Positions 8,178 through 17,178 of a stretch of DNA of 35,506 nucleotides are shown here, one piece after another (positions within the stretch are counted from its first letter, which is position 1; each line of letters opens with the position of its first letter). Position numbers and translations under genes: made by a program. Under the pieces are notes generated by a model. That model made no database searches. It saw nothing but the letters and a program-made list of their open reading frames with translations, and was not told where the DNA came from. Source of the stretch: Anaerolineaceae bacterium (lineage in GTDB: Bacteria > Chloroflexota > Anaerolineae > Anaerolineales > Anaerolineaceae); NCBI GenBank assembly GCA_016936755.1, contig JAFGXF010000073.1, positions 1 through 35,506 on the forward strand. The letters are read 5' to 3'.

Positions 8178-8945
8178 CTATCGATTGAGTTTTCGCCTGT
8201 GCAATGGTTGATGATAGAAAACAACCTTTGGGTAACGCTCTGTAAACACACTGATGACATGGTCCATATATTGACCGTCAGCGGTCACCAGATGTGTTCC
8301 TCCAATGATGGTATGGATGGATTCTTTAAAATTTTGCTCCACATGTGATAGTGTATTTAGAATACCGGCATGACAGCAACCACATATCAACACCAACCCG
8401 CCGCTTGTTTTTAACACGATCGACATATCATCACGATAAGGATCGGGTTTCCATTCGTCATTCACTTTAATCAAATGGTTGTTGCTGCGCCCTTCCAGAT
8501 CGGATCTATCGGTTATCTCTCCAGTCGTCCATAGATTGGGATAAACTTCTGTGGGCACATCGCTGAGCATTAATTTGGCGTGCTTTTCTATGGCGGTCTT
8601 GTCCATGTCAATCCCGATCGACATATACTCACCCTTGCGAAGCGAATAACGCGGTTGAAAGAAATCGGTATGGGCATGGAGAGTCAGTTTCGTGTTTTTT
8701 GATAGGATTGCTTCCAGTCCACCCGTGTGATCGTAGTGTGCATGACTTAAGACGAGATTGTTTATATCCTGGGGTGAGAGCCCGAGTGATTCCATATTAT
8801 GAGAGAGTACGCTGGCCGTCTGGCCAGTGTCAAAGAGAACAACACCCTTGTCTGATTCGATCCAAAAAGAAAGGCCATGTTCCCCCCTTAAATCCGTATC
8901 TTTTAGAACCGTGTTATCAATGACACAAATCACCTTTATTGTCAT
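8178..8945 (-). CDS. MBL-fold metallo-hydrolase
   Basis: This is a 255-residue metallo-beta-lactamase-fold protein. The metal-binding motif HxHxDH is present as SHAHYDHTGG at about 66-75. LFDTG lies in the first strand pair, a further ligand candidate is CGCCHAG at about 187, and GGTHL lies near 215. The order and the GLSFWIE start resemble the group annotated as dihydropteridine/ribofuranosylaminobenzene-phosphate-synthase-like MBL proteins found in many anaerobes, whose substrate is mostly unknown. It is followed 23 bases upstream by the molybdenum enzyme gene on the same strand and may share its transcript. The Shine-Dalgarno is weak (AAAAG). Confidence 0.85.
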   Translation of the reverse strand: MTIKVICVIDNTVLKDTDLRGEHGLSFWIESDKGVVLFDTGQTASVLSHNMESLGLSPQDINNLVLSHAHYDHTGGLEAILSKNTKLTLHAHTDFFQPRYSLRKGEYMSIGIDMDKTAIEKHAKLMLSDVPTEVYPNLWTTGEITDRSDLEGRSNNHLIKVNDEWKPDPYRDDMSIVLKTSGGLVLICGCCHAGILNTLSHVEQNFKESIHTIIGGTHLVTADGQYMDHVISVFTERYPKVVFYHQPLHRRKLNR

Positions 8946-8968
8946 CTTTTATATTGATTCTCGCATTC

Positions 8969-11887
8969 TCATTTTTTATTTTGACCTAATGCAGTTATGA
9001 CCCGCTTAGGCGTATATGGCAACTCCCGCATCCAGACGCCGGTGGCATTATGGATGGCGCTGGCCGTAGCCGGCGCCACCCCATCGATGGATATTTCTGC
9101 CACGGATTTGGCACCAAAAGGACCCGTGGGTTCATCTGTTTGCACAAAGATCACATCTGTGGCTGGAGAGTTGGACGCACGCGGTATCTTGTATTGACTC
9201 AGGCTGGCATTCAACGGCTGTCCGTTTTGATCGAAGAGCATTTCTTCTGTCAGTGTGAAACCAAGTGCCTGTGACATGCCGCCTTCCACCTGGCCTGCGG
9301 CCGTCAGCGGGTTGATCACCCGCCCGCAGTCCACTACCATCAATAAGCGTTCCACCTCGACCACTCCGGTCTGGGTATCCACCACGACCTCTGAAAACTG
9401 TGCAGCCGTGGGTGGGGGGCTGACCGGGCTGATATGAGAAGCGGTGGCCATGATCTGGTGCTGGTTCTGTTGATGCAGGCTGCTCAATGCGATTTCAGCC
9501 ATCGTTACTTTCCTGCCATCCGGCGCAATGACCTGCCGGTCTTTCAGGATCAATGACTCGCTGTCCGATACACCCAGCATGATGGCAGCCTGCTCCAACA
9601 CCTGTCGTTTGGTCTCCAGGGCTGCTTTACGAACCGCGCCGCCACTGACGTAGGTTGTGCTGCTGGCATATGCTCCTTTATCGAACGGCGTGAAGTCTGT
9701 ATCTGAGGAATAGACGACCATATCCTCCAATGGGACGCCCAAAACCTCGGCAGCCAGCTGAGCCAGAATGGTGTCTGAGCCTGTGCCCAGGTCGGTCGCG
9801 CCGATCAGCAGGTTGAATGAACCATCATCGTTCATCTTAAGGGTCGCGGCGGCCATGTCCAGGTTGGCAATCCCACTGCCGTGGATGACGACCGCCATGC
9901 CGATGCCTTTACGGTAGCGTCCATCCTGTTTTTTGTATTCGGCGCGCTTATCATAGAACCGGGTGGCTTGCAGCCCGATATCCACACACTGGGCCATTCC
10001 ACTGGATTGCAGTACCTGTTTGGTCCCTTCCCGGCCTTCACCCAACTGCTGAGAGAGATACATGGTCTCGCCCACCTTGAGCCAGTTCTTGCGCTTAAAT
10101 TCCACCACGTCCAGACCCAACCGGTCAGCGATCTCCCCCATCATGACTTCCATGCCATACTGGCATTGCATGGCGCCATATCCGCGGAAGGCACCCGCCG
10201 GGGGCGTATTGGTATATACGACATCACATATAAAGCGTGCGTTGGGTGGATTGTAGAGCGTGAGGCCTTTGAACCCACCCACCATATTAACGGTTAAACC
10301 ATGCGATCCATACGCTCCGGTATCCCCGATCAGGTACAGAGAAGCTGCCGTGACGATTTCATCCTTGACCCCCACCTTGTAACGCATGATGTTGGCGTGC
10401 CGGCTGCGCGAACTGATGAACTCCTGTGTGCGGGTGTATTCCATGCGTACCGGGCGTTTGGTGGCCAGGGTCAAATGTGCACACAGATCTTCCAGAAGCA
10501 TTTCCTGTTTGTTGCCAAAGCCGCCCCCGATGCGTGGTTTGATCACGCGAATATTTTTCACCGGCATGTTGATTAAAGGGGCCAGCATGCGCCGAACATG
10601 AAAAGGGACCTGGGTGCTGGTGCGGACGATCAAGCGGTCATCTGCATCCAGATAGGTGATGCATACATGTGGCTCCATATGGGTGTGTTGCTGTTTGGGC
10701 GTACGATATTCGCCTTCAAACACATGATCGGCTTCTGCAAAGGCCTTGTTGATATCACCGATCTCTGCTTCGATGTGATGCACGATATTACGGCTGGCAT
10801 CCTGGATGCCTTCGGTATCTTTTTCATCATGAATGATTGGCGCGCCGGCTTTCATCGCATCTTCCATATCCACAACCGCCGGCAGGACTTCATAATCGAC
10901 ATCGATCAATTCCAGGGCTTTGTTCGCAATTGCTTGGGTATCTGCTGCCACCACCGCAACCCGGTCGCCCACATGCCGGACCTTGTCATCCAGGCAAACC
11001 TGGTCATAGGGCATCGGTTGTGGGTGGCTTTGACCCCCTGTGGCATATTTGATGCGTGGCAGATCCTGGTGGGTTAATACGGCATGCACACCGGGCAGCG
11101 CACGGGCTTTGCTCGCATCGATGCTGCGAATGCGCGCATGAGCATGCGGGCTGGTGAGCAGGGCGCCATACAGCATACCTTCCGGTCGGATATCATCCGT
11201 AAACACCGGGCGGCCCAGCGCCAGCTTCCTGGCATCAACCTTCACTTCCGACTTTCCCACAACCAGCGTTTTTTGCATCTCACGGGGGGTAAAAACCAGG
11301 GGTGGTAATGGATTTCGGCTGCCGTCTTTCCGGTAAAACGCTTCAGGTAATTCGATCTTCCCGGTATCATCAGGCAGGGCCAGGTCGATATGGGTGTACG
11401 CCTTGACCTTTTCTCCACGTAAGACCGCAGCTGCGCGGCGGATCGCATCCACCCCGCGCACATAGCCTGTACAGCGGCAAAGGACGGGATTCAAAGCTTT
11501 ACGTATCTCTGCATCCGTAGGATCGGTATTTTGATCCAGCAAAGCCTTTGCAGAGAGTATCAAGGCGGGTGAGCAATAGCCACACTGGATGGCGCCCGTT
11601 TCGACGAACGCGACTTGAATGGGATGCATGTCACCATTCTGGCTTAACCCCTCCAGCGTAATGATCGCTTTTCCGGCAGCATCGACCGCTTTTATCTGAC
11701 AACTTCGAACCGGTTTTCCGTTCATCAGGACAGTGCACGCACCGCAATCGCCGTCGCCACAACCATATTTAACGCTGAAATACATAGAATCTCTCAATGC
11801 CTGCAGGAGTGATTCCTTTGTGTCAACAAGAAGTGTTCTCTGCTGGTTGTTGATTATGACATTGATCTCTTTTTTATCGTTTGGCAT
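8969..11887 (-). CDS. Xanthine dehydrogenase/aldehyde oxidoreductase-type molybdenum hydroxylase, fused FeS and Mo subunits
   Basis: This 972-residue protein joins two units that are often separate. The N-terminal part carries a plant-type [2Fe-2S] cluster (C43, C48, C51, C63) and the second [2Fe-2S] site (CGYC at 102-105 and CRC at 137-139). From about 215 on comes the large molybdopterin domain, with GGGFGNKQE, AFRGYGAMQ (substrate-site Arg) and, near the C-terminus, GAKSVAE, whose Glu is the expected catalytic base. The architecture resembles E. coli XdhD and Desulfovibrio aldehyde oxidoreductase. No FAD (CoxM-type) subunit gene is adjacent, so electrons must leave through another partner. 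The substrate (purine, N-heterocycle or aldehyde) is undetermined. The ATG at 11887 has GGAGAGAGAG directly upstream. Confidence 0.93.
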   Translation of the reverse strand: MPNDKKEINVIINNQQRTLLVDTKESLLQALRDSMYFSVKYGCGDGDCGACTVLMNGKPVRSCQIKAVDAAGKAIITLEGLSQNGDMHPIQVAFVETGAIQCGYCSPALILSAKALLDQNTDPTDAEIRKALNPVLCRCTGYVRGVDAIRRAAAVLRGEKVKAYTHIDLALPDDTGKIELPEAFYRKDGSRNPLPPLVFTPREMQKTLVVGKSEVKVDARKLALGRPVFTDDIRPEGMLYGALLTSPHAHARIRSIDASKARALPGVHAVLTHQDLPRIKYATGGQSHPQPMPYDQVCLDDKVRHVGDRVAVVAADTQAIANKALELIDVDYEVLPAVVDMEDAMKAGAPIIHDEKDTEGIQDASRNIVHHIEAEIGDINKAFAEADHVFEGEYRTPKQQHTHMEPHVCITYLDADDRLIVRTSTQVPFHVRRMLAPLINMPVKNIRVIKPRIGGGFGNKQEMLLEDLCAHLTLATKRPVRMEYTRTQEFISSRSRHANIMRYKVGVKDEIVTAASLYLIGDTGAYGSHGLTVNMVGGFKGLTLYNPPNARFICDVVYTNTPPAGAFRGYGAMQCQYGMEVMMGEIADRLGLDVVEFKRKNWLKVGETMYLSQQLGEGREGTKQVLQSSGMAQCVDIGLQATRFYDKRAEYKKQDGRYRKGIGMAVVIHGSGIANLDMAAATLKMNDDGSFNLLIGATDLGTGSDTILAQLAAEVLGVPLEDMVVYSSDTDFTPFDKGAYASSTTYVSGGAVRKAALETKRQVLEQAAIMLGVSDSESLILKDRQVIAPDGRKVTMAEIALSSLHQQNQHQIMATASHISPVSPPPTAAQFSEVVVDTQTGVVEVERLLMVVDCGRVINPLTAAGQVEGGMSQALGFTLTEEMLFDQNGQPLNASLSQYKIPRASNSPATDVIFVQTDEPTGPFGAKSVAEISIDGVAPATASAIHNATGVWMRELPYTPKRVITALGQNKK

Positions 11888-11988
11888 CTCTCTCTCCGTG
11901 GTAGAGTCTGAAAAACATACGTTCGCGGATTCTTATCAACTATTATAGACTGTAAACCGAAGGTTATTCAAGCATTCAGGTGATTTTG

Positions 11989-12942
11989 TCACTCTTCTTC
12001 CGGGTAATATGACTCAGACGCACTCCAAAATCTGACCCCATAACGCTTCACAATTTGTGCCTTCCCATTTTTTCTCAATTCTTTCAGTGTTTCAATCACA
12101 TCTGCCGAAGACCAGCGGTTTAATGATTCCACCAATTCCGACTCCTTCATTGGATGTCGGGTGATGATCCCAATGATCGCTTCCATCAGGTTGTCAGCAC
12201 CACGAAGGTCAAATGTGCCCTCCGCAGGATCGACAACCCGGGCCATGTCTCCAAGGATGGCGCGGGCACGGAGGAGCCCCTCATTATCTGGGGGACGCAC
12301 CCAGGTTTCCACCGGTGGGCGCGTTGGCTGGAGTATATGTATTTCGTCAGGCAGGATGGCTGAAAGTAATTTCGCAATTTCCCTTAATGCTGGTTCCGTA
12401 TCGTTCAAACCACGAATCAACATCACCTCAACCCAAAGCTTGCCTTGATATTCTTTGCGAAAGGCTGTCAATCCATCTATAACCCGTTCAAAAGTAATGT
12501 CCGGATGCGGGCGGTTGATCTTTTTATATAGCTGGGCGTTTCCAGCATCCAGGGTTGGCAACACGGCATCCGCCAGCCCCAACTCCTGTCGAAGGGTGGG
12601 GAGGTATAACAAGGATCCATTTGTGATGACGGCCACAGGCAGTTGCGTTATCTCTTTAACCTGCCGAATCATCAACCCAAGACTGGCATGCAGGCTGGTT
12701 TCACCCGAACCGACAAAAGTAACCCAGTCGATGTCTCCTGGCTTGTGAGCAACCAGCGCATTACGCAGCTGGGTGATGATTTCTCCGGGTGGAAAATAAT
12801 CCTTGCGTTCGTTGGTCACCGGCCTGGATCGACCAAGCTGGCAATACACACAGTTCCAATTGCATGTTTTGAGTGGAACCGGGTCAATTCCCAGAGATTG
12901 TCCCAGACGTCTTGAAGGGACCGGTCCGAATACATATTTCAT
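11989..12942 (-). CDS. Radical SAM protein (COG0731-like) with C-terminal winged helix
   Basis: This is a 317-residue radical SAM enzyme. The cluster motif CNWNCVYCQLG (CxxxCxxC) lies at about 26-36, followed by a GSGETSLH segment near 81 that fits the SAM-binding GGE-like strand. The final 70 residues look like a winged helix (ESELVESLNRWSSADVIETLKELRKNGKAQI). The N-terminus KYVFGPVPSRRLGQSLGID is typical of a widespread uncharacterised family related to TYW1-like Fe-S oxidoreductases. I chose ATG 12942 because the family motif begins there; a longer frame from 13026 runs through the end of the neighbouring gene. The start lies 22 bases after the upstream stop, so this is probably one operon with the PLP protein. 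Confidence 0.86.
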   Translation of the reverse strand: MKYVFGPVPSRRLGQSLGIDPVPLKTCNWNCVYCQLGRSRPVTNERKDYFPPGEIITQLRNALVAHKPGDIDWVTFVGSGETSLHASLGLMIRQVKEITQLPVAVITNGSLLYLPTLRQELGLADAVLPTLDAGNAQLYKKINRPHPDITFERVIDGLTAFRKEYQGKLWVEVMLIRGLNDTEPALREIAKLLSAILPDEIHILQPTRPPVETWVRPPDNEGLLRARAILGDMARVVDPAEGTFDLRGADNLMEAIIGIITRHPMKESELVESLNRWSSADVIETLKELRKNGKAQIVKRYGVRFWSASESYYPEEE

Positions 12943-12964
12943 TGGTATCTTCGAATAACGATCA

Positions 12965-13633
12965 TTATCGCTCTCCAAATATCTTGTTGCCGATCCGAAT
13001 GATATTTGCGCCCTCTTGTATGGCAATTGGATAGCTGTTGCTCATGCCCATCGATAAGTATTGCATTTTAATATTGGGATAGCTCCTGGCTGACAGACGT
13101 TCGAAGATTTCACGGGTTGCCTTGAAATAAGGCCGGCTTTCTTCAGGGTCACCAAAACGAGGTCCCATGGTCATCAATCCTTCCACACGAATATTTTTCA
13201 ATGTGCTTACCTGAGCGATCAGGTCATCCACTTCGTGGGGCAAAACGCCGGTCTTGTTTGCTTCACGACCGCTGTTGATTTCCACCAGCACCGGCATGAC
13301 CTTCCCGATGTCGGCGCAATGTCGATCTATGGTTTGCGCAAGACGCCATGAATCAATCGTCTCGATCATATTGAAGAGTTCCACCGCGGTTTTGGCTTTG
13401 TTTGTTTGCAGGTGGCCGATCATATGCCAATTCGCCTGGCTGCCAACAACCTGAATGATGGGTATCGACTCTTGTATATAGTTGTAGCCGATATGCGTTA
13501 CGCCCGCTTGAATGACAGTCTGAACTTCTTCCAATGAGCGTGTCTTGGCGGCTGCCAGCAATATAACGCCAGCCGGCAGGGTTTCCAGTATTCGTTTGAT
13601 TGATTCGCTGATGGCAGACGGTTGTAGATTCAT
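12965..13633 (-). CDS. YggS/PLPBP-family pyridoxal-phosphate homeostasis protein
   Basis: This 222-residue single-domain PLP-binding TIM-barrel protein belongs to the family that buffers free PLP. Family signatures are the PLP-lysine region (LLAAAKTRS), HMIGHLQTNKAK, EINSGREANKTG, GLMTMGP, LSMGMSNSYPIAI and the C-terminal IRIGNKIFGER. One motif departs from the norm: the usual GEN(Y/R)VQE reads GYNYIQE. The gene lies between a radical SAM gene (downstream) and a ZIP transporter gene 6 bases upstream, all on the minus strand. The Shine-Dalgarno is weak, so coupling to the upstream gene is likely. Confidence 0.92.
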   Translation of the reverse strand: MNLQPSAISESIKRILETLPAGVILLAAAKTRSLEEVQTVIQAGVTHIGYNYIQESIPIIQVVGSQANWHMIGHLQTNKAKTAVELFNMIETIDSWRLAQTIDRHCADIGKVMPVLVEINSGREANKTGVLPHEVDDLIAQVSTLKNIRVEGLMTMGPRFGDPEESRPYFKATREIFERLSARSYPNIKMQYLSMGMSNSYPIAIQEGANIIRIGNKIFGER

Positions 13634-13639
13634 ATTTTT

Positions 13640-14374
13640 CTATGTCTTTGTTATCACGATCAGGATGGCGACAAGGACACCGGTTCCAAGCGAGACCAAT
13701 GTGAACTTCTTATTCTCCTTCTCAACAGCAGGGAGCAGGTGGGTTGCACCGACATAAACAAGCGCCCCGGCTGATATTGCCAACAGGATACCCAAAACGT
13801 CACGGTTGATCCTGCTGATCACAGGAAATGATATCAACGTCCCCAACGGTGTTGATAGAGCGGCTGCAATAAAAGCCAGAAACATCGATTTTCTTCGGGA
13901 AAATCCACCCCGCTCCAACAGTAAAAAGGTTACGATCCCTTCAGGAAACTCATGCAACACCATGCCAATGGCAGCAAGTGTACCTGTGAAGATGCTCACA
14001 TTGAATGTAACCGAGTAGATAATACCATCGATGAACGAATGCAGTCCGATCCCGATCATTGGAATGAGCCCCATTGAAAGATCGGTGCATTCCCTTTCAT
14101 GGCAAACATACATACTAACGAAGCGGTTGATAAGATACATTCCCATAAAACCAACCAGAAGGTAAATTGGCGCTTTACCATTCATTTCAAAGGCTTTTGG
14201 AATGATATGAATGAATGATACCGAAATCAATACACCGGCAGCAAAACTGATGAAATAGACCACATTCTGATTCCCCCATTTCTCATATTTGCTGATCACA
14301 TAAATACCAAGTGTGGTTACGATGCATGCCAAACTGCTGGCTAAAATGACAGCCCCGAATGTGTTGAAAAACAT
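13640..14374 (-). CDS. ZIP-family divalent metal transporter
   Basis: This 244-residue protein has about eight hydrophobic helices and the ZIP signature residues. HSFIDGIIYS in helix 4 and HEFPEGIVTFLLL in helix 5 supply the His/Asp/Glu metal path. A Cys/His/Glu loop (VCHERECTD) sits just before helix 4 and could bind metal. Length and motifs fit ZupT/GufA-type importers of zinc, iron or manganese; specificity cannot be read from sequence. GGGAGAG precedes the ATG. Confidence 0.9.
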   Translation of the reverse strand: MFFNTFGAVILASSLACIVTTLGIYVISKYEKWGNQNVVYFISFAAGVLISVSFIHIIPKAFEMNGKAPIYLLVGFMGMYLINRFVSMYVCHERECTDLSMGLIPMIGIGLHSFIDGIIYSVTFNVSIFTGTLAAIGMVLHEFPEGIVTFLLLERGGFSRRKSMFLAFIAAALSTPLGTLISFPVISRINRDVLGILLAISAGALVYVGATHLLPAVEKENKKFTLVSLGTGVLVAILIVITKT

Positions 14375-14401
14375 GGCACTCTCCCGTTATTCGAGCGATG
14401 A

Positions 14402-14950
14402 TTATCGTTTTAAGTAAAAAGGAACCTTGGTTATTTCTCCGCGCTCATTTTCCTGAAGGGTGTATAAATCCTCAACGGTTTGAAGGCGATCAATAAAGAG
14501 AACACCCTTCAGGTGATCAATTTCATGGTGAACAACCACTGCGTTGAATCCTTCAAAAATCTCATCGAAAGCTTGACCGTTTTCATCCTGACCAACAACC
14601 TGTATATAGTGGGGGCGAATCGTCTCGCCATATAATCCCGGAAAACTTAAACAACCATCAAAGTCTTTCCGTTCGTCCCGTTCCAAAGTGATTTGCGGAT
14701 TAATGAGAGCCCTTGGCGGACCGGCCTGCCAGCCACCTTCCGATTCAGTACCCACACAAACAAGAACGATGTTCTGATGGATATTGATCTGCGGGGCTGC
14801 CAATCCAACGCCATTACCATGGGCTTCCAATGTATCTCTTAAATCACGAATGATCCGCCTTACCGGTCGGTTGACTGCATCAACAGATGTGCTTGGTTTC
14901 CGCAATTCATCCTGTTGTTCTGGGTAGATCAGTATTTTCCGGGTTGTCAT
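14402..14950 (-). CDS. def: Peptide deformylase
   Basis: This 182-residue protein removes the formyl group from nascent N-terminal methionine. All three deformylase motifs are visible: GNGVGLAAPQI (motif 1, about 46-56), DGCLSFPG (motif 2 with the metal-binding Cys; Asp replaces the usual Glu before GCLS) and HEIDHLKGVLF (motif 3, HExxH). Length is typical. It is transcribed towards the ZIP gene with a 27-base gap. The Shine-Dalgarno is weak (GGGG about 9 bases upstream). Confidence 0.95.
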   Translation of the reverse strand: MTTRKILIYPEQQDELRKPSTSVDAVNRPVRRIIRDLRDTLEAHGNGVGLAAPQINIHQNIVLVCVGTESEGGWQAGPPRALINPQITLERDERKDFDGCLSFPGLYGETIRPHYIQVVGQDENGQAFDEIFEGFNAVVVHHEIDHLKGVLFIDRLQTVEDLYTLQENERGEITKVPFYLKR

Positions 14951-15111
14951 ATGCTTGCCCCATCATAAAAGGATTGTTTTATCTCAGGTTGTTTTCCTGG
15001 GGTCGACATGCGTCGACATGGGCATTGTCCGATTCATGTGCGTGGCGATCCATCACGGATCTCAACCGACCTTGATCAGGTCAGTCAGCCAGCTCCACAG
15101 TGAATGGATTT

Positions 15112-15321
15112 TCACTCACGGATCAGTGGTGTTCCACATTTCGGACACTTTTGATCGATGCAACGGACACTGACCTGGTGGGCCACCTTGTAACTGCATT
15201 TAGGACAGATGCAGTTGCCTGCCGGGCCGGAACCGGGTTTGTTTCCGCCGCCCTTTCCACGCCCCTGCCCCTGACCACCTCCACCGCGACCCATTCCTCC
15301 GCCAGACGAACGGTTGAACAT
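15112..15321 (-). CDS. Small glycine-rich zinc-ribbon protein
   Basis: This 69-residue protein has a Gly/Arg/Gln-rich, probably disordered N-terminal third (about 6-30). A compact zinc-ribbon or rubredoxin-like half follows: CICPKCSYKVAHQ and then CIDQKCPKCGTPLIRE. That gives two CxxC knuckles plus a His and an extra Cys. The start is well supported by TAGGAGGATAA before the ATG. It resembles small proteins that travel with DUF5320, NifX and MinD genes in anaerobes. A metal or cluster chaperone role is plausible but unproven. Confidence 0.75.
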   Translation of the reverse strand: MFNRSSGGGMGRGGGGQGQGRGKGGGNKPGSGPAGNCICPKCSYKVAHQVSVRCIDQKCPKCGTPLIRE

Positions 15322-15450
15322 TTATCCTCCTATCAATATTCGAATATCGATTAACCTGACCCAAGAGGGTCTTCATATAGCATATTTTGAAAATACAAGC
15401 GAAAGGTGACAAATCTTGATGACCACATGTTTCGCGCCCAGCTTTGCAGC

Positions 15451-15762
15451 CTATTTCTTATTTAAATCTTCGATTTGTTTATTGATGATGTCAAGCTGTT
15501 CCTTTAGCCATTTTGCTTGTTCTTTAAGTAATTCGGGTTCCTCCTGTGGCGAAGGGACCGTATAGCCTAATCGTTGCCAGCCAGGCATGCCTGTGGCATA
15601 AAACATGTTTCGCCAGCCACGCCCACCACCTCTAAAACCAATACCATACCGTGGAGCAACCGGATGAGCGAATCCGGGCATGGTATTTCCCGTGCAGTAA
15701 CCAGCGCGGCGCCCTGTCATGGGTCCGGCCCCCATTGGTCCGGTTCGATCTCCTCTGGGCAT
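15451..15762 (-). CDS. DUF5320-like GTGPMG-motif protein with C-terminal coiled coil
   Basis: This 103-residue protein begins MPRGDRTGPMGAGPMTGRRAG, the signature shared with two proteins at 25546 and 25766. It continues with a Gly/Arg/aromatic-rich middle and ends in a charged helical stretch (about 75-103, EEPELLKEQAKWLKEQLDII) that should form a coiled coil. I chose ATG 15762, which follows AGGAGGTG; an in-frame GTG at 15771 is part of that ribosome-binding site. It sits 5 bases after the ferredoxin stop, in the redox cluster. Function is unknown; the family co-occurs with ORP/NifX-type genes. Confidence 0.82.
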   Translation of the reverse strand: MPRGDRTGPMGAGPMTGRRAGYCTGNTMPGFAHPVAPRYGIGFRGGGRGWRNMFYATGMPGWQRLGYTVPSPQEEPELLKEQAKWLKEQLDIINKQIEDLNKK

Positions 15763-15767
15763 CTCAC

Positions 15768-16238
15768 TCACCTCCTTTCAAATGGAATCAAATTAACCAT
15801 CCTGCCGCGACGATGCCGACGCCGTCGGTAAGGGTGACCAGACCGCGTGGAAATACCTGAGCCGCCTTGTATCGGGTCAGTCAAAGTGGTGTGATTAAGA
15901 AAATAAGATGCCAGCATCTCAATCATCCTGGGTACAATGCTTTGGTCAGGTCTGGCGGGAAGCGTTACGTCCAAATCAGATACTTTTTGGGACGCTTCCA
16001 CAATCGTTTGAGATTGAACTACATGGCTTGAAGCGGGGTCGCGTGTCACCATTCGATCATCCACCTGTACTTGCTGCAGCGCCCCTGTTGGGCATGCCTC
16101 AATGCACAATAAGCAGGAAGTGCATTTTGATCGATTGATGAATGCTTTTCCCGCATGCATAACGATGGCGTCAACAGGGCATATGCTGACGCACACTCCG
16201 CAACCTTTGCACAGGCTCTGGTCAATGATCATTTTCAT
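15768..16238 (-). CDS. 4Fe-4S dicluster ferredoxin with C-terminal extension
   Basis: This is a 156-residue protein. The first 60 residues are a classic two-cluster ferredoxin: CKGCGVCVSICPVDAI and CTSCLLCIEACPTGAL. The remaining ~95 residues are not ferredoxin-like. They include a segment around MIEMLASYFLNHTTLTDPIQ and a basic Arg/His-rich run near the end (PYRRRRHRRGRM). The neighbouring MinD-type ATPases have similar clusters inserted, so this ferredoxin may be their electron or cluster partner. The reading frame ends 5 bases before the DUF5320-like start. Confidence 0.88.
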   Translation of the reverse strand: MKMIIDQSLCKGCGVCVSICPVDAIVMHAGKAFINRSKCTSCLLCIEACPTGALQQVQVDDRMVTRDPASSHVVQSQTIVEASQKVSDLDVTLPARPDQSIVPRMIEMLASYFLNHTTLTDPIQGGSGISTRSGHPYRRRRHRRGRMVNLIPFERR

Positions 16239-16268
16239 CGATTATCTATTCCTGCCAATCGCAGGAAA

Positions 16269-16964
16269 TCATTGCTCCTCTAATTTATCGAGTAAATGCT
16301 GCCCAACAGAACGGTCTGCGTTGTCAGATGGGCAGATGATCAGAAGACAGTGGGATGGAACATCGTCCCGGTTTTCCCAACGATGGGGGATGTGTCCTTG
16401 AAAGATCAGGCTGTCGCCCTTTTCAAGGTTGAACTCTTGCTTTCCAACGCAATATATGATCCTTCCATCTATGCAATAGACGAACTCTTGGCCAGTGTGA
16501 ACAATGGTATCCGGGCCGCTATTGGTCTTGGGATTTGAAGTCATCAACAACGGGGTGGCTTCTCCCAATGCCAACCCACCTCCCAAATCCTCCAACTCAC
16601 CATGCGGAAGCATGGTTAATGGTCTTTGTCCATTTTTTTGAAAAACGATATCCTTGAATATGGATGGGGCATCGAAGAATGCAGTAATCGGAACCCGTAA
16701 AGCGGTTGCCAGCTGTTGAAGAGTGCTGACATTTGGAGAGGTTTTTCCGTTTTCGATCAGGCTGAGGGTGTTGAAGTTCAAACCACTTTTTTCAGCCAGG
16801 GAACGTATCGATAACCCCTGCATCAGGCGCAACTCCTGGAGTCGGCGGCCCACATTGGTTTCGGTGGCATCCACATTTTCGGATGCTGGCTGCATAACTG
16901 CAATCAGGCTTTCTCTCCAATGACTCTGACGATTGAATGACCGGGTTGGGCTAATGGGCGGCAT
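16269..16964 (-). CDS. XRE-family regulator with C-terminal cupin domain
   Basis: This is a 231-residue regulator. A helix-turn-helix (about 42-95: GRRLQELRLMQGLSIRSLAEKSG..., SLIENGKTSPNVSTLQQLA) is followed by a cupin sensor domain (about 150-215, HTGQEFVYCIDGRI...LEKGDSLIFQGHIPHRWEN). It is a clear paralogue of the first part of the gene at 23734-24783. I chose ATG 16964 because AAAGGTG sits 7 bases upstream and the promoter leaves a short leader. An internal ATG at 16895 would give a start more like the paralogue's but has no good Shine-Dalgarno. A palindrome over its promoter suggests autoregulation. Confidence 0.88.
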   Translation of the reverse strand: MPPISPTRSFNRQSHWRESLIAVMQPASENVDATETNVGRRLQELRLMQGLSIRSLAEKSGLNFNTLSLIENGKTSPNVSTLQQLATALRVPITAFFDAPSIFKDIVFQKNGQRPLTMLPHGELEDLGGGLALGEATPLLMTSNPKTNSGPDTIVHTGQEFVYCIDGRIIYCVGKQEFNLEKGDSLIFQGHIPHRWENRDDVPSHCLLIICPSDNADRSVGQHLLDKLEEQ

Positions 16965-16983
16965 GCAATGCACCTTTCTGAGC

Positions 16984-17021
16984 GTATACTATTATTATAG
17001 TACAATCTTTGTAAAAATCAA
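16984..17021 (-). promoter_or_regulatory. Promoter and palindromic operator of the XRE-cupin gene
   Basis: On the minus strand, -35 TTGATT (17021-17016), a 16-base spacer and -10 TATAAT (16999-16994) form a good sigma-70 promoter. The -10 lies inside an inverted repeat with arms TACTAT and ATAGTA (16984-17003). A related site precedes the paralogous regulator at 24979-24997, as expected for a shared operator. Confidence 0.72.
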
Positions 17022-17178
17022 CCAATTAATTATTACAAACATAAATTAATATGAAATTGGAACGATTAGTCTACATTCTGAAATAGGGCAACATGCTCCC
17101 ATTTTCGCGAGGATCACTATGCGTTGGTTTCCTGGGTCAATTCCAATGAAATGATCCTGGTCGTTAATTGAGATGTTA

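Noticed and set aside
10598-11077. 159-codon plus-strand frame opposite the molybdenum hydroxylase
   Set aside because: Antisense shadow of a gene with strong motifs on the minus strand.
14887-15354. Overlapping plus-strand frames and the short GTCGACATG direct repeat near 15002-15020
   Set aside because: No ribosome-binding sites or protein features; the repeat is a single 9-base duplication and may be chance.
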